Made by a program: the position numbers and the translations under genes. The notes under the pieces are model-generated. The model was given only the letters and a program-made list of their open reading frames with translations. It made no database searches and had not been told where the DNA came from. A stretch of 43,780 nucleotides of DNA from Armatimonadota bacterium (lineage in GTDB: Bacteria; Armatimonadota; UBA5829; DSUL01). The stretch is taken from the NCBI GenBank assembly GCA_020846715.1, contig JADLDK010000031.1, positions 1 through 43,780 on the forward strand, read 5' to 3'. Positions 7,778 to 16,811 of the stretch are shown piece after piece. Position 1 is the first letter of the stretch; every line of letters starts with the position of its first letter.

Positions 7778-8506
7778 TTGATCAGACGCTTTGCGTCCAC
7801 ACTTGCCGTTGCAGTGTTCGTGGGACTGGCCATTAACGCGCATGCGGCGACCTATCAGTCTATTGATTCAGCAGATATCTGGTACTATCCGTTTGGCAGC
7901 GGTTCGGCGGATCTGCGCATCTGGGGAGACGGCGTCAACGCGCTGTCACCCACCTATCCTTCCGGCCACACGACTTCCCACGCCTATATGAAGTGGGATA
8001 TGTCGTCCATTCCGGCTGGCAGCTACACCGTTCAGAGCGCAAAGCTGGTGGTGACTCAGCAAACGCCTGGCTTCACGCTGCAGGAAGGGCTGGATTCCCC
8101 CCTCGAAGCGCGGCAGCTCGGGAGCAACTTCGACGAGAGCACGTGGGACTTCTACGCGGCGGGCAATCCGACACCCGGAGCGGTTTACGGGACGAGTGAC
8201 CTCTCCAACTACAATGCATCAGGACCTTTTCAGATTGAGATCAATCTGCTGAGTGGGCCGGCAGACTTTGCCGCTGCGTTCAATCAGGCTGTGAATGGCA
8301 ATCAGCAGCTTGCGCTTGCGGCGACGTCCAAAATCGCCCTGGCCGGGCCAGGCGGAAGCACCTACTACAGGCTCTACTCTAACGAGACACCGACCAGCGC
8401 GCCTCAGCTTGTCGTTCAATACGCACCTGTGCCAGAGCCTTCCAGTCTTCTGGCGCTTGCCGGAGCGCTCACCGGCGCAGTGGGTCTGTTGCGGCGCAGG
8501 CGCTAG
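7778..8506 (+). CDS. PEP-CTERM surface protein with a DNRLRE-like domain
   Basis: The protein is 242 residues. A signal peptide spans 1-23 (cleavage near AHAATYQS). The central part (about 24-213) resembles DNRLRE/CBM-type beta-sandwich domains, with AYMKWDMSSIPAG followed by VQSAKLVV and a late APQLVVQYA strand. The C-terminus is a classic PEP-CTERM sorting signal: VPEPSS, a hydrophobic helix LLALAGALTGAVGLL, and a final RRRR. Such proteins are exported and processed by an exosortase; none is encoded in this window. The start is TTG 7778 with an excellent AAGGAGAT 6 bases upstream. A small hairpin TCTCA/TGAGA follows the stop at 8517-8530. Confidence 0.85.
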   Translation: MIRRFASTLAVAVFVGLAINAHAATYQSIDSADIWYYPFGSGSADLRIWGDGVNALSPTYPSGHTTSHAYMKWDMSSIPAGSYTVQSAKLVVTQQTPGFTLQEGLDSPLEARQLGSNFDESTWDFYAAGNPTPGAVYGTSDLSNYNASGPFQIEINLLSGPADFAAAFNQAVNGNQQLALAATSKIALAGPGGSTYYRLYSNETPTSAPQLVVQYAPVPEPSSLLALAGALTGAVGLLRRRR

Positions 8507-8567
8507 CAAGCCCGTTTCTCATTTCTGAGAGATACAAATCACACAGCCGCCCGGTATGACGCCTGTT

Positions 8568-9404
8568 TCACATGGTGGAATGCCTGGCGGCTGTCCGCTC
8601 TTTCGGGCGGCCGAAGCGCTGCGTGAGGACATCTGTCACTTCCGCGCCAACAAGCGTGACGAAGGAGAGGTAATAACACGCCAGCAGGATGATCACCACG
8701 CCTGTGAACGAGCCGTACATCTTGTCGAAGTGTCCGAAGTTGCGAAAATACAGCAGCAGCCCCGCATTCGCCAGCGTCCACATAAGTGAGGTGGCCGCGC
8801 CTCCAATCAGAGCGAAGCGCCACGCCAGCTCCAGGCGTGGCAGGACTCGATAAGCCGCGGCGAATATCATCGCCATCAGAGCGAAGCCGGCCATCCAGCT
8901 TGCGGCGCGAGTTGCCGCCGGGTAGGGTATGAGACCGACTACATAGGTCGAAATGAGCGACAGAGTGCTGAGCATTCCCGCGATTACCACAAAAAGCAGG
9001 GCGCGAAAGCGCGCGGTGATCCAGCTCAGATGCACCTGCGCCCCAAAAACCCGGTTCAGCGCCACCTGTGTCGCCAGGACCACCTGGATACCTGTCCACA
9101 GCAGGCCCAGAAGCGCAATCAGCCCGGTCACTCCACGTATCGCGCTGACGTGCTCCAGAAGCTGGTAGAAGTCAATACCGGACGCTTTGAGCACCGGGAG
9201 ATTCTGGGAGAGGATGTCCAGCGTCTGCTCACGCGCGCCCTCCATCCCCAGCCAGATGCCAAGCGCGCTGACACCCGCGAGGAGCAACGGAAAGATAGAC
9301 ATCCACGCGTAGAAGGCGATAGCTGCGGCTGCAAAGCTGATCTGGTCCTGGACGATTTTGCGGAAAAGGTCCCTGAAAAACTGCCACACCGGCTGGATGT
9401 TCAT
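8568..9404 (-). CDS. YihY/BrkB family inner-membrane protein
   Basis: The 278-residue integral membrane protein has about six hydrophobic helices. Family hallmarks are the N-terminal ISFAAAAIAFYAWMSIFPLLL and the C-terminal YGSFTGVVIILLACYYLSFVTLVGAEV. The family (often misnamed ribonuclease BN) is widespread; the molecular function is unsettled, with proposals including transport or envelope integrity. The promoter is only 6 bases upstream of the ATG, so the transcript is predicted to be leaderless, and indeed no ribosome-binding site is present in the 6 bases between -10 and ATG. Confidence 0.88.
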   Translation of the reverse strand: MNIQPVWQFFRDLFRKIVQDQISFAAAAIAFYAWMSIFPLLLAGVSALGIWLGMEGAREQTLDILSQNLPVLKASGIDFYQLLEHVSAIRGVTGLIALLGLLWTGIQVVLATQVALNRVFGAQVHLSWITARFRALLFVVIAGMLSTLSLISTYVVGLIPYPAATRAASWMAGFALMAMIFAAAYRVLPRLELAWRFALIGGAATSLMWTLANAGLLLYFRNFGHFDKMYGSFTGVVIILLACYYLSFVTLVGAEVTDVLTQRFGRPKERTAARHSTM

Positions 9405-9410
9405 AGCGCT

Positions 9411-9439
9411 AGCATACCACCGGAAGGCCGAAAGTCCAA
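9411..9439 (-). promoter_or_regulatory. Promoter for the YihY gene, predicted leaderless
   Basis: On the minus strand TTGGAC (9434-9439) and TATGCT (9411-9416) are separated by exactly 17 bases. The ATG at 9404 begins 7 bases downstream of the -10, where transcription would normally start. Confidence 0.6.
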
Positions 9440-9547
9440 GAACGCCGTGACTGAGAGAGCCTCAGCAGCCTCGACAGCGTTGGATGGGCAGCGTCCCGGG
9501 AACGGCAGAGCTCCCAGAACGCTGGCGAAAGCTGGGCGTTGTGATGT

Positions 9548-10783
9548 CTAGCGCAGGTCTGAGAGCGGGCGCTTGCCGTCGCGCAGGATGTCGTATTTGC
9601 CGGTTATACTGAGGCGCTCCCGCACCAGCTCCTGCGCCGTGTCAGATTCTTTGGCTGCCTCACCCATCAGAAAGACGCATGAGACGCGGTCGTCTTTGAC
9701 GTAAACGCTGCAGATGGACTCCCTGGACGGTGTAACGCGCTGGATGACCTGATCTGCCTCGGAAGGATCGCCCCACAGCTCCCAGGTCAGATCGTAGATG
9801 TCGGAGAAGAACATTGAGACAGCGTTGAAAGTCTCGCCTGCGCCCGCCAGGTTGCGCCCGGCTGTCTGCCCCTGTTTCTCCGCGTTGTCCCAGTGTTCGG
9901 TGCGGCGTCTGCGCTGGAAGATCGGGTCGTAGAAGTTGGCGACGTCTCCGGCGGCGAAAATGTCTGGCTTGCTGGTCTGCAGGTGTTCGTCTACGACGAT
10001 TCCATTGTTCACCTCAAGACGGCTCTCTTCCGCCAGTTGCACGTTCGGCCGAACTCCAATAGCGATTACCACCGCGTCCGTGCTGAGTTTCTGGCCATTC
10101 TTCGTGTGAACCATGTTGACGCGACCCGCGCCCCGAAAACCTTCCGGCTCATCTCCCAGCAGGAAGCGGACGCCATTGCTCTCAAAGTAGCTGCGGAAGA
10201 AATCGCTCACGGCCGGATTGTTGAGTTTCTCCCACACTTGCTCGGAGCGTGAAATGACTGTCGTTTTAATCTGCTTCTGAGAAAATCCGCTGGCCAGCTC
10301 CATGCCTATAAAGCTGCCGCCGACGATTACGACTTCGTTGAGCTCCTCTGCTGCCTTCTTCAGACGGTCGCTGTCCAGAACTGTGCGCAGATAGTGCAGC
10401 CCTTCCAGTCCCCGGCCCGGGCCGGGGAAGCGAAAGACGCTGGATCCGGTGGCGATCAACGCTTTTTCAAACTTGATGCTCTTGTTCAACTCGAGTTCGC
10501 ACACATGAGCTGCGGGGTCGATGAGACGGGCGCGCCGGCTGTACCAGACGTCTATCCCGTTTTCATCGTAGAAGCTCTGTGGTTTGATGAGGATGTCGTC
10601 CTGGGACTCTTTGCCGAGGAAGTAACCTTTGGAAAGCGGCGGACGGTGGTAGGGAGGGGTGTTCTCGGCGGTGACGATAGTGGTGGCCCCTTTCGCGCTC
10701 GGGTCAGCTTCAATGAGCTGCTCCACCGCGCTAGCCGCGGCCAGACCCCCGCCAATAATCAGATACTTTGCAGCACGTGTCAT
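9548..10783 (-). CDS. FAD-dependent NAD(P)H oxidoreductase (AIF/ferredoxin-reductase-like)
   Basis: The protein is 411 residues with two Rossmann motifs. FAD binding is at IIGGGLAAASA (about 8-18), followed by the subfamily signature PPYHRPPLSKGYF. NAD(P)H binding is at VVIVGGSFIGMELASG (about 150-165). The second FAD motif is DIFAAGDVA, followed by a C-terminal reductase domain. It resembles rubredoxin/ferredoxin reductases and AIF-like enzymes that pass electrons from NAD(P)H to small iron-sulfur partners. No ferredoxin partner is adjacent, so the acceptor is unknown. The start ATG 10783 has AAGGAGGGAG just upstream. It is divergent from the rpoZ-dnaK-dnaJ cluster. Confidence 0.88.
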   Translation of the reverse strand: MTRAAKYLIIGGGLAAASAVEQLIEADPSAKGATTIVTAENTPPYHRPPLSKGYFLGKESQDDILIKPQSFYDENGIDVWYSRRARLIDPAAHVCELELNKSIKFEKALIATGSSVFRFPGPGRGLEGLHYLRTVLDSDRLKKAAEELNEVVIVGGSFIGMELASGFSQKQIKTTVISRSEQVWEKLNNPAVSDFFRSYFESNGVRFLLGDEPEGFRGAGRVNMVHTKNGQKLSTDAVVIAIGVRPNVQLAEESRLEVNNGIVVDEHLQTSKPDIFAAGDVANFYDPIFQRRRRTEHWDNAEKQGQTAGRNLAGAGETFNAVSMFFSDIYDLTWELWGDPSEADQVIQRVTPSRESICSVYVKDDRVSCVFLMGEAAKESDTAQELVRERLSITGKYDILRDGKRPLSDLR

Positions 10784-10924
10784 AACTCCCTCCTTGCGTG
10801 TCAGTCTTTGATAATGTGCCAGAAACAGTTGGCGCTCGGGCGTCTGAGAGAATAACTGGCTCTCCCGCTACTGCGCGGTCTGCGGACGCCCGCTCCGCCG
10901 CTATTGTACCCAATGCGCTAGCAA

Positions 10925-10954
10925 TTGACGCGCGCCGCGTGCTGCGATTATAAT
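10925..10954 (+). promoter_or_regulatory. Strong promoter of the rpoZ-dnaK-dnaJ cluster
   Basis: TTGACG (10925-10930) and a perfect TATAAT (10949-10954) with an 18-base spacer. The predicted start near 10961 leaves a leader of about 200 bases before rpoZ. Confidence 0.75.
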
Positions 10955-10973
10955 CGTTAGTTGTGCCGGTGTG

Positions 10974-10995
10974 ACTGTCAGGGCGATGTGACAGT
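10974..10995 (+). promoter_or_regulatory. Inverted repeat just downstream of the promoter
   Basis: ACTGTCA (10974-10980) and TGACAGT (10989-10995) form a perfect 7-bp inverted repeat with an 8-base spacer, at about +13 to +35 of the predicted transcript. It is not the CIRCE element (TTAGCACTC-N9-GAGTGCTAA) that usually controls dnaK. It may be an operator for another repressor, or a leader hairpin. Confidence 0.45.
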
Positions 10996-11160
10996 ACGCC
11001 CCGCACACAAGCCGCGTGCGTCTGTCGTTGCGGGCGCGGACTTCGCTTTTCCTGCGTAATGCAGGGTATCCTCACTGTGGCAGGGGCGGCTATCCAGCCT
11101 GCCGTTGCCAAATCAGGTGGCTGTGACGACGCCACTGTTTGGGAGAACCAGACCAGCAAC

Positions 11161-11619
11161 ATGGCAGATACTGAGAATATGACGAGTGTGCCCGGAGAAG
11201 AGGGGCAGACGTCTCCGGGACCGCAGGCTTCCGACCTTGAGCCCAGCGTGATGGCGGAGAACAGCTACGGACTGACTGAAGAAGAGATGGCGCTTGCCAC
11301 GATCCAGGATGACCCCGCGGGCGGGGCGCTGGGGTCTCTTGAAGAGACGGACAACGAAGCCAGTTATGGCGATGCGTCCAGCGCTGAGCAGCAGTTTGTG
11401 GACGAAGACGGACGCCCGGAGCTGAACCTGCCGACCACAGAGTCGCGCTATGCGTATGTGGTGCTGGCGGCCAAACGCGCCAAGCAGATTCGGGACGGCG
11501 GCCGCGCCTTCGTTCAGATTTCCAGTCCCAATGTGCTTACGACGGCGATGCAGGAGATCACAAACAAGAAGATCGGTTACAGGCTGGCGGAGGAAGACGG
11601 CAAGCCGGCTGACGACTGA
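11161..11619 (+). CDS. rpoZ: RNA polymerase omega subunit with long acidic N-terminal extension
   Basis: The protein is 152 residues from ATG 11161. The last 58 residues match RpoZ/omega: SRYAYVVLAAKRAKQIRDGG, then a variable loop and AMQEITNKKIGYRL, corresponding to the S-Y-LV-AAKRARQ and AL-EI-GKI motifs. Omega stabilises the beta' subunit of RNA polymerase. The first about 94 residues are strongly acidic and rich in Gly, Ser and Pro, look disordered, and are absent from usual omega subunits of 60-100 residues. A later ATG at 11176 is possible. The gene is the first of the cluster and lies only 12 bases before dnaK, so the two are surely cotranscribed. Confidence 0.8.
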   Translation: MADTENMTSVPGEEGQTSPGPQASDLEPSVMAENSYGLTEEEMALATIQDDPAGGALGSLEETDNEASYGDASSAEQQFVDEDGRPELNLPTTESRYAYVVLAAKRAKQIRDGGRAFVQISSPNVLTTAMQEITNKKIGYRLAEEDGKPADD

Positions 11620-11631
11620 CGGATCGGGTCG

Positions 11632-13476
11632 ATGTCCAAGATAGTCGGCATTGACCTGGGAACCACCAACTCCGTTGTCGCGGTGGTGGAGGGCGGGGAG
11701 CCGGAAGTTATCCCTATGACAGACGGCGCTCGTCTGTTGCCGAGTGTCTTCGGCATTTCGCGCAGCGGAGAGCGACTGGTGGGACAACTGGCCAAGCGCC
11801 AGGCGATCAGCAGTCCGGAACGGACTGTCTCCAGCATCAAGCGCCGCATGGGCTCCGACGCTGTGACGCCTGTTGGCGGGCGCAACTACACGCCCCAGGA
11901 GATCTCCGCGCAGATTTTGTCCCGTCTTCGCGAGGACGCTGAAGCGTACCTTGGCTCGCCCGTTACCCGCGCGGTGATTACGGTTCCGGCATATTTTTCG
12001 GATGCCCAGAGGCAGGCGACCAAGGATGCCGGCGCCATTGCGGGGCTGGACGTTGTGCGCATTATCAACGAACCCACTGCGGCGGCGCTGGCCTACGGGA
12101 TGGGGTCCTCCAACGCGCAGACGGTGCTGGTCTGGGACCTTGGCGGCGGCACATTTGACGTCTCGATTCTCACGCTTTGCGACGGTGTGTTCGAGGTGAA
12201 GGCGACCAGCGGAGACACGCAGCTTGGCGGCGATGACTGGGATCAGGCAGTCATGGACTGGATCGTAAGCGAGTTTCGCGTGGAAGCCGGAGTTGATCTC
12301 TCGCGCGACCGGATGGCCGTGCAGCGGCTGAAGGAAGCTGCGGAAAAGGCGAAGATGGAGCTTTCGGCGGTCGTGACAACCAGCGTCAATCTGCCGTTTA
12401 TTTCCGTCACCTCGGAAGGGCCGGTGCATCTTGATCTGACGCTCACACGGGCGCGCTTTGAGGAGCTGACGTTTGGTCTTCTCAACAGGATGGTGAAGCC
12501 GACCAGGCAGGCACTGGCGGATGCTCACGTGCAGCCAGAAGACATCGACCGCGTGCTTTTGGTCGGTGGCTCCACGCGGATGCCGGCGGTACAGGAGCTG
12601 GTGCGCAGCATGTTTGGTCAGGAGCCGCACCGTGGACTGAATCCCGACGAAGTGGTGGCGCTCGGAGCAGCGATTCAGGGCGGAATACTGGGTGGGGACG
12701 TAAAAGACATCGTCCTGCTGGATGTGACGCCGCTTTCTCTGGGAATTGAGACGCTGGGCGGTGTGTTTACACGTCTGATTGACCGCAATACAACTATTCC
12801 GACCAGCAGGACACAGCTTTTCACGACGGCGGTTGACAATCAGAGTACAGTTGACATTCACGTTTTGCAGGGTGAGCGGGCGATGGCTTTGGGGAACAAG
12901 TCACTGGGACGCTTCCAGCTTACGAACATCCCGCCGGCGCCGCGTGGAACCCCGCGTATTGAGGTTTCGTTCGATATTGATGTAAACGGTATAACGCATG
13001 TGTCGGCGAAAGATATGGCGACCGGCAACAAGACTGGCGTCACGATAACATCGTCCACGTCGCTGAGCCGCGAAGAGGTGGAGCGCCTGATGGCCGACGC
13101 TGAGGCGATGCGGGCCGAAGATCGAAGGCGGCGGGACCTTCAGAATCTACGCAACAGGGCCGATTCACTCATTTACAATGCCCAGCGCGCCTGTGTTGAG
13201 TGTAAGGACATGGCGCGGTCTTCGCTTGTCGAGGATGTGCGCGAAGGCATAGCGCGGCTTCGGAGCGTGGCTAGAGGAGACGATCTCGAGGCGCTGCGCG
13301 CGGCTCTGGACTCTCTCACAGAGAGCGTCTACCGGTTGAGCCAGTCCCAGTGCCCGCAGAAGCTGGAGACAGACGGGGCAGATTATCACACAGTTGTTTC
13401 TGACGGCGCTCAGGACTTCGGCGATGTGGAGGAGGAGTCTCTGATCGGGGACACTCCCACGGAGGAGGGCCTCTGA
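11632..13476 (+). CDS. dnaK: Hsp70 chaperone DnaK
   Basis: The protein is 614 residues with all Hsp70 signatures: IGIDLGTT-type N-terminus ([18 protein letters not shown]), the phosphate-loop segment [14 protein letters not shown], and [17 protein letters not shown], then the substrate-binding domain ([19 protein letters not shown]) and a helical lid. It folds proteins in the cytoplasm with ATP, DnaJ and GrpE. Between IKRRMG and TPQEIS it is about 25 residues shorter than the E. coli protein, the deletion typical of Firmicutes, Actinobacteria and relatives. The C-terminus ends in an acidic tail but without the classical EEVKDKK end. No grpE or hrcA is adjacent. Confidence 0.97.
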   Translation: MSKIVGIDLGTTNSVVAVVEGGEPEVIPMTDGARLLPSVFGISRSGERLVGQLAKRQAISSPERTVSSIKRRMGSDAVTPVGGRNYTPQEISAQILSRLREDAEAYLGSPVTRAVITVPAYFSDAQRQATKDAGAIAGLDVVRIINEPTAAALAYGMGSSNAQTVLVWDLGGGTFDVSILTLCDGVFEVKATSGDTQLGGDDWDQAVMDWIVSEFRVEAGVDLSRDRMAVQRLKEAAEKAKMELSAVVTTSVNLPFISVTSEGPVHLDLTLTRARFEELTFGLLNRMVKPTRQALADAHVQPEDIDRVLLVGGSTRMPAVQELVRSMFGQEPHRGLNPDEVVALGAAIQGGILGGDVKDIVLLDVTPLSLGIETLGGVFTRLIDRNTTIPTSRTQLFTTAVDNQSTVDIHVLQGERAMALGNKSLGRFQLTNIPPAPRGTPRIEVSFDIDVNGITHVSAKDMATGNKTGVTITSSTSLSREEVERLMADAEAMRAEDRRRRDLQNLRNRADSLIYNAQRACVECKDMARSSLVEDVREGIARLRSVARGDDLEALRAALDSLTESVYRLSQSQCPQKLETDGADYHTVVSDGAQDFGDVEEESLIGDTPTEEGL

Positions 13477-13575
13477 GGCGGCGGGCTCTGTCTGAGTTTG
13501 AGGGCCGCGAACAGGCGCCGCGGCGGAAGGCCGGGCGTCTGACGGGTGCTCGTGAACAGGTTGTAGAAGTTGGCA

Positions 13576-14685
13576 ATGACCTCTGATAAAGACTACTACG
13601 AGCTTCTGGGCGTCTCACGGGACGCTGGAGGCGACGAGATCAAACGGGCGTACAGGAAGCTGGCCAGGGAGCTGCATCCTGACGTAAACCCTGGCGACAG
13701 TGAGGCGGAAGCGCGCTTCAAGGAGCTCAATGAAGCCTATGAGGTACTGCGCGATGATCAGAAGCGCGCGGTGTACGACAGGTACGGCCACGAAGGTCTG
13801 AAAGGCGGTGGTGGCTTTGGCGCGGACTTCGCGGGGTTTGGCGATCTGTTTGAGGCGTTTTTCGGCGCAGGCTCGCGCACTGACCTGCGTTCGGGACCTC
13901 ATCGCGGCGAGGACTTGCGCTACGACCTGGATGTGACGCTTGAGGAAGCGGCCTACGGCGCGCAGAAGACGATCAAGGTTCCGCACCTTGTCGCGTGTGA
14001 AAGCTGTCATGGAATGGGCACGCAGGACGGCGCCGCTCCGGAGACCTGTTCCGTCTGCCGCGGAACCGGCCAGACGCGCCGCCAGCAGAACACGCTGCTT
14101 GGCTCGTTCGCCACAGTTACGCCGTGCAATCACTGTGGGGGAGCGGGTACTATCGTGCGCAACCCATGCCGTGAGTGTCACGGGGCGGGCAATGTGCGCA
14201 GAACAGAGAGTATTACGATTACTATAGCGCCTGGAGTGGACACGGGTGTGCGTCTGCGTGTGAATGGCAAGGGTAACGCAGGGCCCAAGGGCGGACCCAG
14301 CGGAGACCTCTATGTGGTCATGCGCGTGCGCGGGGACGAGCGCTATCACCGTGAGGGTTCTGACCTTCAGACGGAGCTTCACGTCGGGCTTGCGCAGGTG
14401 GCGTTGGGCACGCGCGTCAAGGTGGAGACGCTGTGGGGTGAGGAAGAGCTTGAGATTCCCGCCGGATCACAGCCGGGAGACGTTTTCAAGCTTCGCGAGG
14501 CCGGTATGCCGGAGTTGCAGGGCCGAGGGCGGGGTTCGCTGTACCTTGTCCTGCGCGTGATTGTGCCCAAAGACCTGACGCCCGAGCAGAGTGAGCTTCT
14601 GCGCAAGTTCGCTGAGTTGCGGGGTGAGGAACTGGAGGCGCCGAAGGGATTCCTCGGCAAACTTCGCGACGCGATCTTCGAGTAG
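13576..14685 (+). CDS. dnaJ: Co-chaperone DnaJ
   Basis: The protein is 369 residues from ATG 13576 (TTG 13570 is also in frame). An N-terminal J domain carries HPD at 34-36, followed by a short Gly/Phe-rich linker ([16 protein letters not shown]). The zinc-binding region has four CxxCxGxG repeats ([32 protein letters not shown]), and two C-terminal peptide-binding domains follow. This is a full type I DnaJ, which delivers substrates to DnaK and stimulates its ATPase. It follows dnaK by 99 bases without an evident promoter, so cotranscription is likely. No hairpin with a T-tract was found in the 200 bases after the stop. Confidence 0.96.
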   Translation: MTSDKDYYELLGVSRDAGGDEIKRAYRKLARELHPDVNPGDSEAEARFKELNEAYEVLRDDQKRAVYDRYGHEGLKGGGGFGADFAGFGDLFEAFFGAGSRTDLRSGPHRGEDLRYDLDVTLEEAAYGAQKTIKVPHLVACESCHGMGTQDGAAPETCSVCRGTGQTRRQQNTLLGSFATVTPCNHCGGAGTIVRNPCRECHGAGNVRRTESITITIAPGVDTGVRLRVNGKGNAGPKGGPSGDLYVVMRVRGDERYHREGSDLQTELHVGLAQVALGTRVKVETLWGEEELEIPAGSQPGDVFKLREAGMPELQGRGRGSLYLVLRVIVPKDLTPEQSELLRKFAELRGEELEAPKGFLGKLRDAIFE

Positions 14686-14847
14686 GTACACGGCAACTTT
14701 CGCTTCTGTCCAAATCAGCGTAAGCGGTTGTGTCCTGGCAGAGTTTTTTCAGCAAGCGCCCGATGTGGCAGGAGCCGAACGGCTGTAAACGCGTATTATT
14801 CTCTACAGGTTGCTGTCGGCGGTTGATGCCCGGCAACTCTCCTCAAA

Positions 14848-14867
14848 GCGGCTGATTTTCCAGCCGC
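14848..14867 (+). other. Leader hairpin upstream of the proline-rich protein gene
   Basis: GCGGCTG (14848-14854) and CAGCCGC (14861-14867) form a perfect 7-bp stem around ATTTTC, 34 bases before the ATG at 14902. It may be the terminator of dnaJ without a T-tract or a leader structure. Confidence 0.35.
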
Positions 14868-14901
14868 GCCAATCTGGCAGAAATAGACGAGGACTTCAAC
14901 G

Positions 14902-16659
14902 ATGAGACTGCCTGGACTGAGTATATTCAGATTTCTGGGGGTTGTGGCGCTAACCGGGCTGGTGGCTCTGCCGGCAGGCGCGGACGCACCAGCTCCCGCT
15001 CCGCCGCCCGCCCCAGCGCCTGTCCGGCAACCCGAGCGTCCGGCCCCTGCGCCTCCGGCTCCAGCCCCGCCCGCGCCTTCGCGGCCTGCTCCGTCACGGC
15101 CTGACCCGCCACAGCACGTTTCTCCTGCGCCCGCTCCGGCCCCGGCTCCCCGTCCGGAGCCCGTCCGCCAGCCTGACCCTGCGCCGCGACCAGAGCCCGT
15201 CCGCCAGAGCGAACCAGCGCGTCAGCCAGACGCTGTTAGCCAACCTGAACCGGCTGCACAGCCACGCCGGCCCGCACCTTCGCCAGAAGCCAATCCGCCG
15301 CACGGCCGCACGCCGCGCAATGAGCCGAGCAGCCCGGCGCCATCGCCGCAGCCGCCAGAGGTTCGACCCTCTCCCAGTCCCGGGCCTTCCGCGCCGTCTC
15401 GCCCGCCGTCCAACGCTCACCAAAGGCCAGCGCCCACGCCGCCACCTGCGGATGTGCGGCAGCCTGTTGAACAGCGTCCAGATGCGGTCCGCCAGCCCGA
15501 GTCGCGCCCTGAGCAGCCCTCTGTTGCGCCGAGTCTGCCTTCGCAGCCTCTGCGTCAGGACGACGGCCGGCTGCAGCGACCCGCGGCGCCTCCGAGTCCG
15601 GCTCCCATGCCGCGCGATGAGCGTCCTTCGAACCGGGAGCCGGGCGTCCGGCAACCCGGGCGGCCTGTGGCGCCCGCGCCTTCGCCGCTGATGCAGCGCC
15701 CCGCACAGGTCACGGCTACTCCGGCGCTTCCGCCCGCTTTTGCGCACCTGCGCCTGCCTGGAAACTCACCTCAGCCCGTTCAGGGACCGGTGAGCGCAGC
15801 AGAGCAGCGGGCATTTGGAAGCTGGTTGCGCACGCAGCAGGCCAGACAGCCTGACGCCATCCGCGTCCCATCGAATGTGCCAGCCTATCGCAGTCCCCTT
15901 CCACGCGAGCGCTACGACCGCACAATGCGGCTGTGGGAAGAAAGCCGCCGCTACGACAACTCCAAGCGCTGGTTCTTCCGGCACTATGCATCCAGACCCG
16001 TCAGGCCGGTGATCGTCTATCGCAACTACGTCTGCCCCGCGCCGGTGTATCAGTACTGGCCATTTGGCTCTTCCAGCTACTATTACTGGGGCTATACTGA
16101 TTCGATTTACGATCCGTATCGCAGCTCCAGCGTGGTAGTGGTCTATGCACCGCCGGAGACGCGCTACAACGTGATCGAGCGTACCAAAGTCGTTTACACT
16201 TCTACAGACGCCCCAGAACAGCGCCGCAGTGTAAGTGAAGATCAGGACGTTGCGGGCGTGCGCTATCCGGGAATTGAAGAGGACATCTCGGACGCGGAGA
16301 GAGTAGCCAAGGATATTGAGACCGCCTGGGAGCGGGGCAATCTCTCCAGACTGGCCGGGCATGTGGACCCGGAGATGCCGGTACGCATTTACGACTCTGG
16401 CGAGTATCTGGAATACCTCAAAGACCGCGAGTTTCTTCTGCGGATGCGGGATTTGATGGACGACAACGGCACACGCGCGTTTCTCACACAGCGGATTGTG
16501 CCGGTGCGCCCGGGAGAGGTGATGATCTACGCCCGTCACGACCTTGAGACGCCGACAAAGCGGGCGGAGACGCTCTATGAACGCTATACTATCGAGCGCC
16601 TTGGGAAAAGATGGCTGATCTCGGCGTATGAATCCAGCCCGTCGCGCCTGCTGGAGTAA
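14902..16659 (+). CDS. Secreted proline-rich protein with C-terminal NTF2-like domain
   Basis: The protein is 585 residues. A signal peptide spans 1-28. Residues about 29-290 are a low-complexity stretch rich in Pro, Ala, Gln, Arg and Ser, with irregular repeats such as PEPVRQP and PAPAPAP, a pattern seen in wall- or envelope-spanning linkers. Residues 330-430 are rich in Tyr (SSSYYYWGYTDSIYDPYRSSSVVVVY). The last about 125 residues (from EEDISDAERVAKDIETAWERGNLSRL) resemble an NTF2/SnoaL-like alpha-beta domain, ending YERYTIERLGKRWLISAYESS. Function is unknown; an envelope-anchored sensor or scaffold is a guess. The start has GAGGA 9 bases upstream. A strong intrinsic terminator follows the gene. 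Confidence 0.7.
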   Translation: MRLPGLSIFRFLGVVALTGLVALPAGADAPAPAPPPAPAPVRQPERPAPAPPAPAPPAPSRPAPSRPDPPQHVSPAPAPAPAPRPEPVRQPDPAPRPEPVRQSEPARQPDAVSQPEPAAQPRRPAPSPEANPPHGRTPRNEPSSPAPSPQPPEVRPSPSPGPSAPSRPPSNAHQRPAPTPPPADVRQPVEQRPDAVRQPESRPEQPSVAPSLPSQPLRQDDGRLQRPAAPPSPAPMPRDERPSNREPGVRQPGRPVAPAPSPLMQRPAQVTATPALPPAFAHLRLPGNSPQPVQGPVSAAEQRAFGSWLRTQQARQPDAIRVPSNVPAYRSPLPRERYDRTMRLWEESRRYDNSKRWFFRHYASRPVRPVIVYRNYVCPAPVYQYWPFGSSSYYYWGYTDSIYDPYRSSSVVVVYAPPETRYNVIERTKVVYTSTDAPEQRRSVSEDQDVAGVRYPGIEEDISDAERVAKDIETAWERGNLSRLAGHVDPEMPVRIYDSGEYLEYLKDREFLLRMRDLMDDNGTRAFLTQRIVPVRPGEVMIYARHDLETPTKRAETLYERYTIERLGKRWLISAYESSPSRLLE

Positions 16660-16715
16660 GTCCACTCTCAGCGCGCGCCCATGCACTGGGTCTGGGCATA
16701 GGACAGTTCAAAAGG

Positions 16716-16744
16716 AAGCCCCGGGGATTGCTCCCGGGGCTTTT
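16716..16744 (+). terminator. Intrinsic terminator after the proline-rich protein gene
   Basis: AAGCCCCGGG (16716-16725) pairs perfectly with CCCGGGGCTT (16733-16742) around a 7-base loop, followed by TT and then C. It also can act for the leftward DoxX gene from the other side. Confidence 0.8.
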
Positions 16745-16811
16745 CGGCACCTAGTGTATTTTGCGAAGGAGTGTCACAATCGGGAAGCGCTGCGCAAGCA
16801 TAAGAAGCCCC

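Noticed and set aside
13477-13575. A missing grpE between dnaK and dnaJ
   Set aside because: The 99-base gap is too short for grpE and no coding sequence is seen in it; grpE is probably elsewhere.
15094-15747. Long Arg-rich frames opposite the proline-rich protein gene
   Set aside because: They are codon-shadow products of a Pro/Ala/Arg-rich gene.
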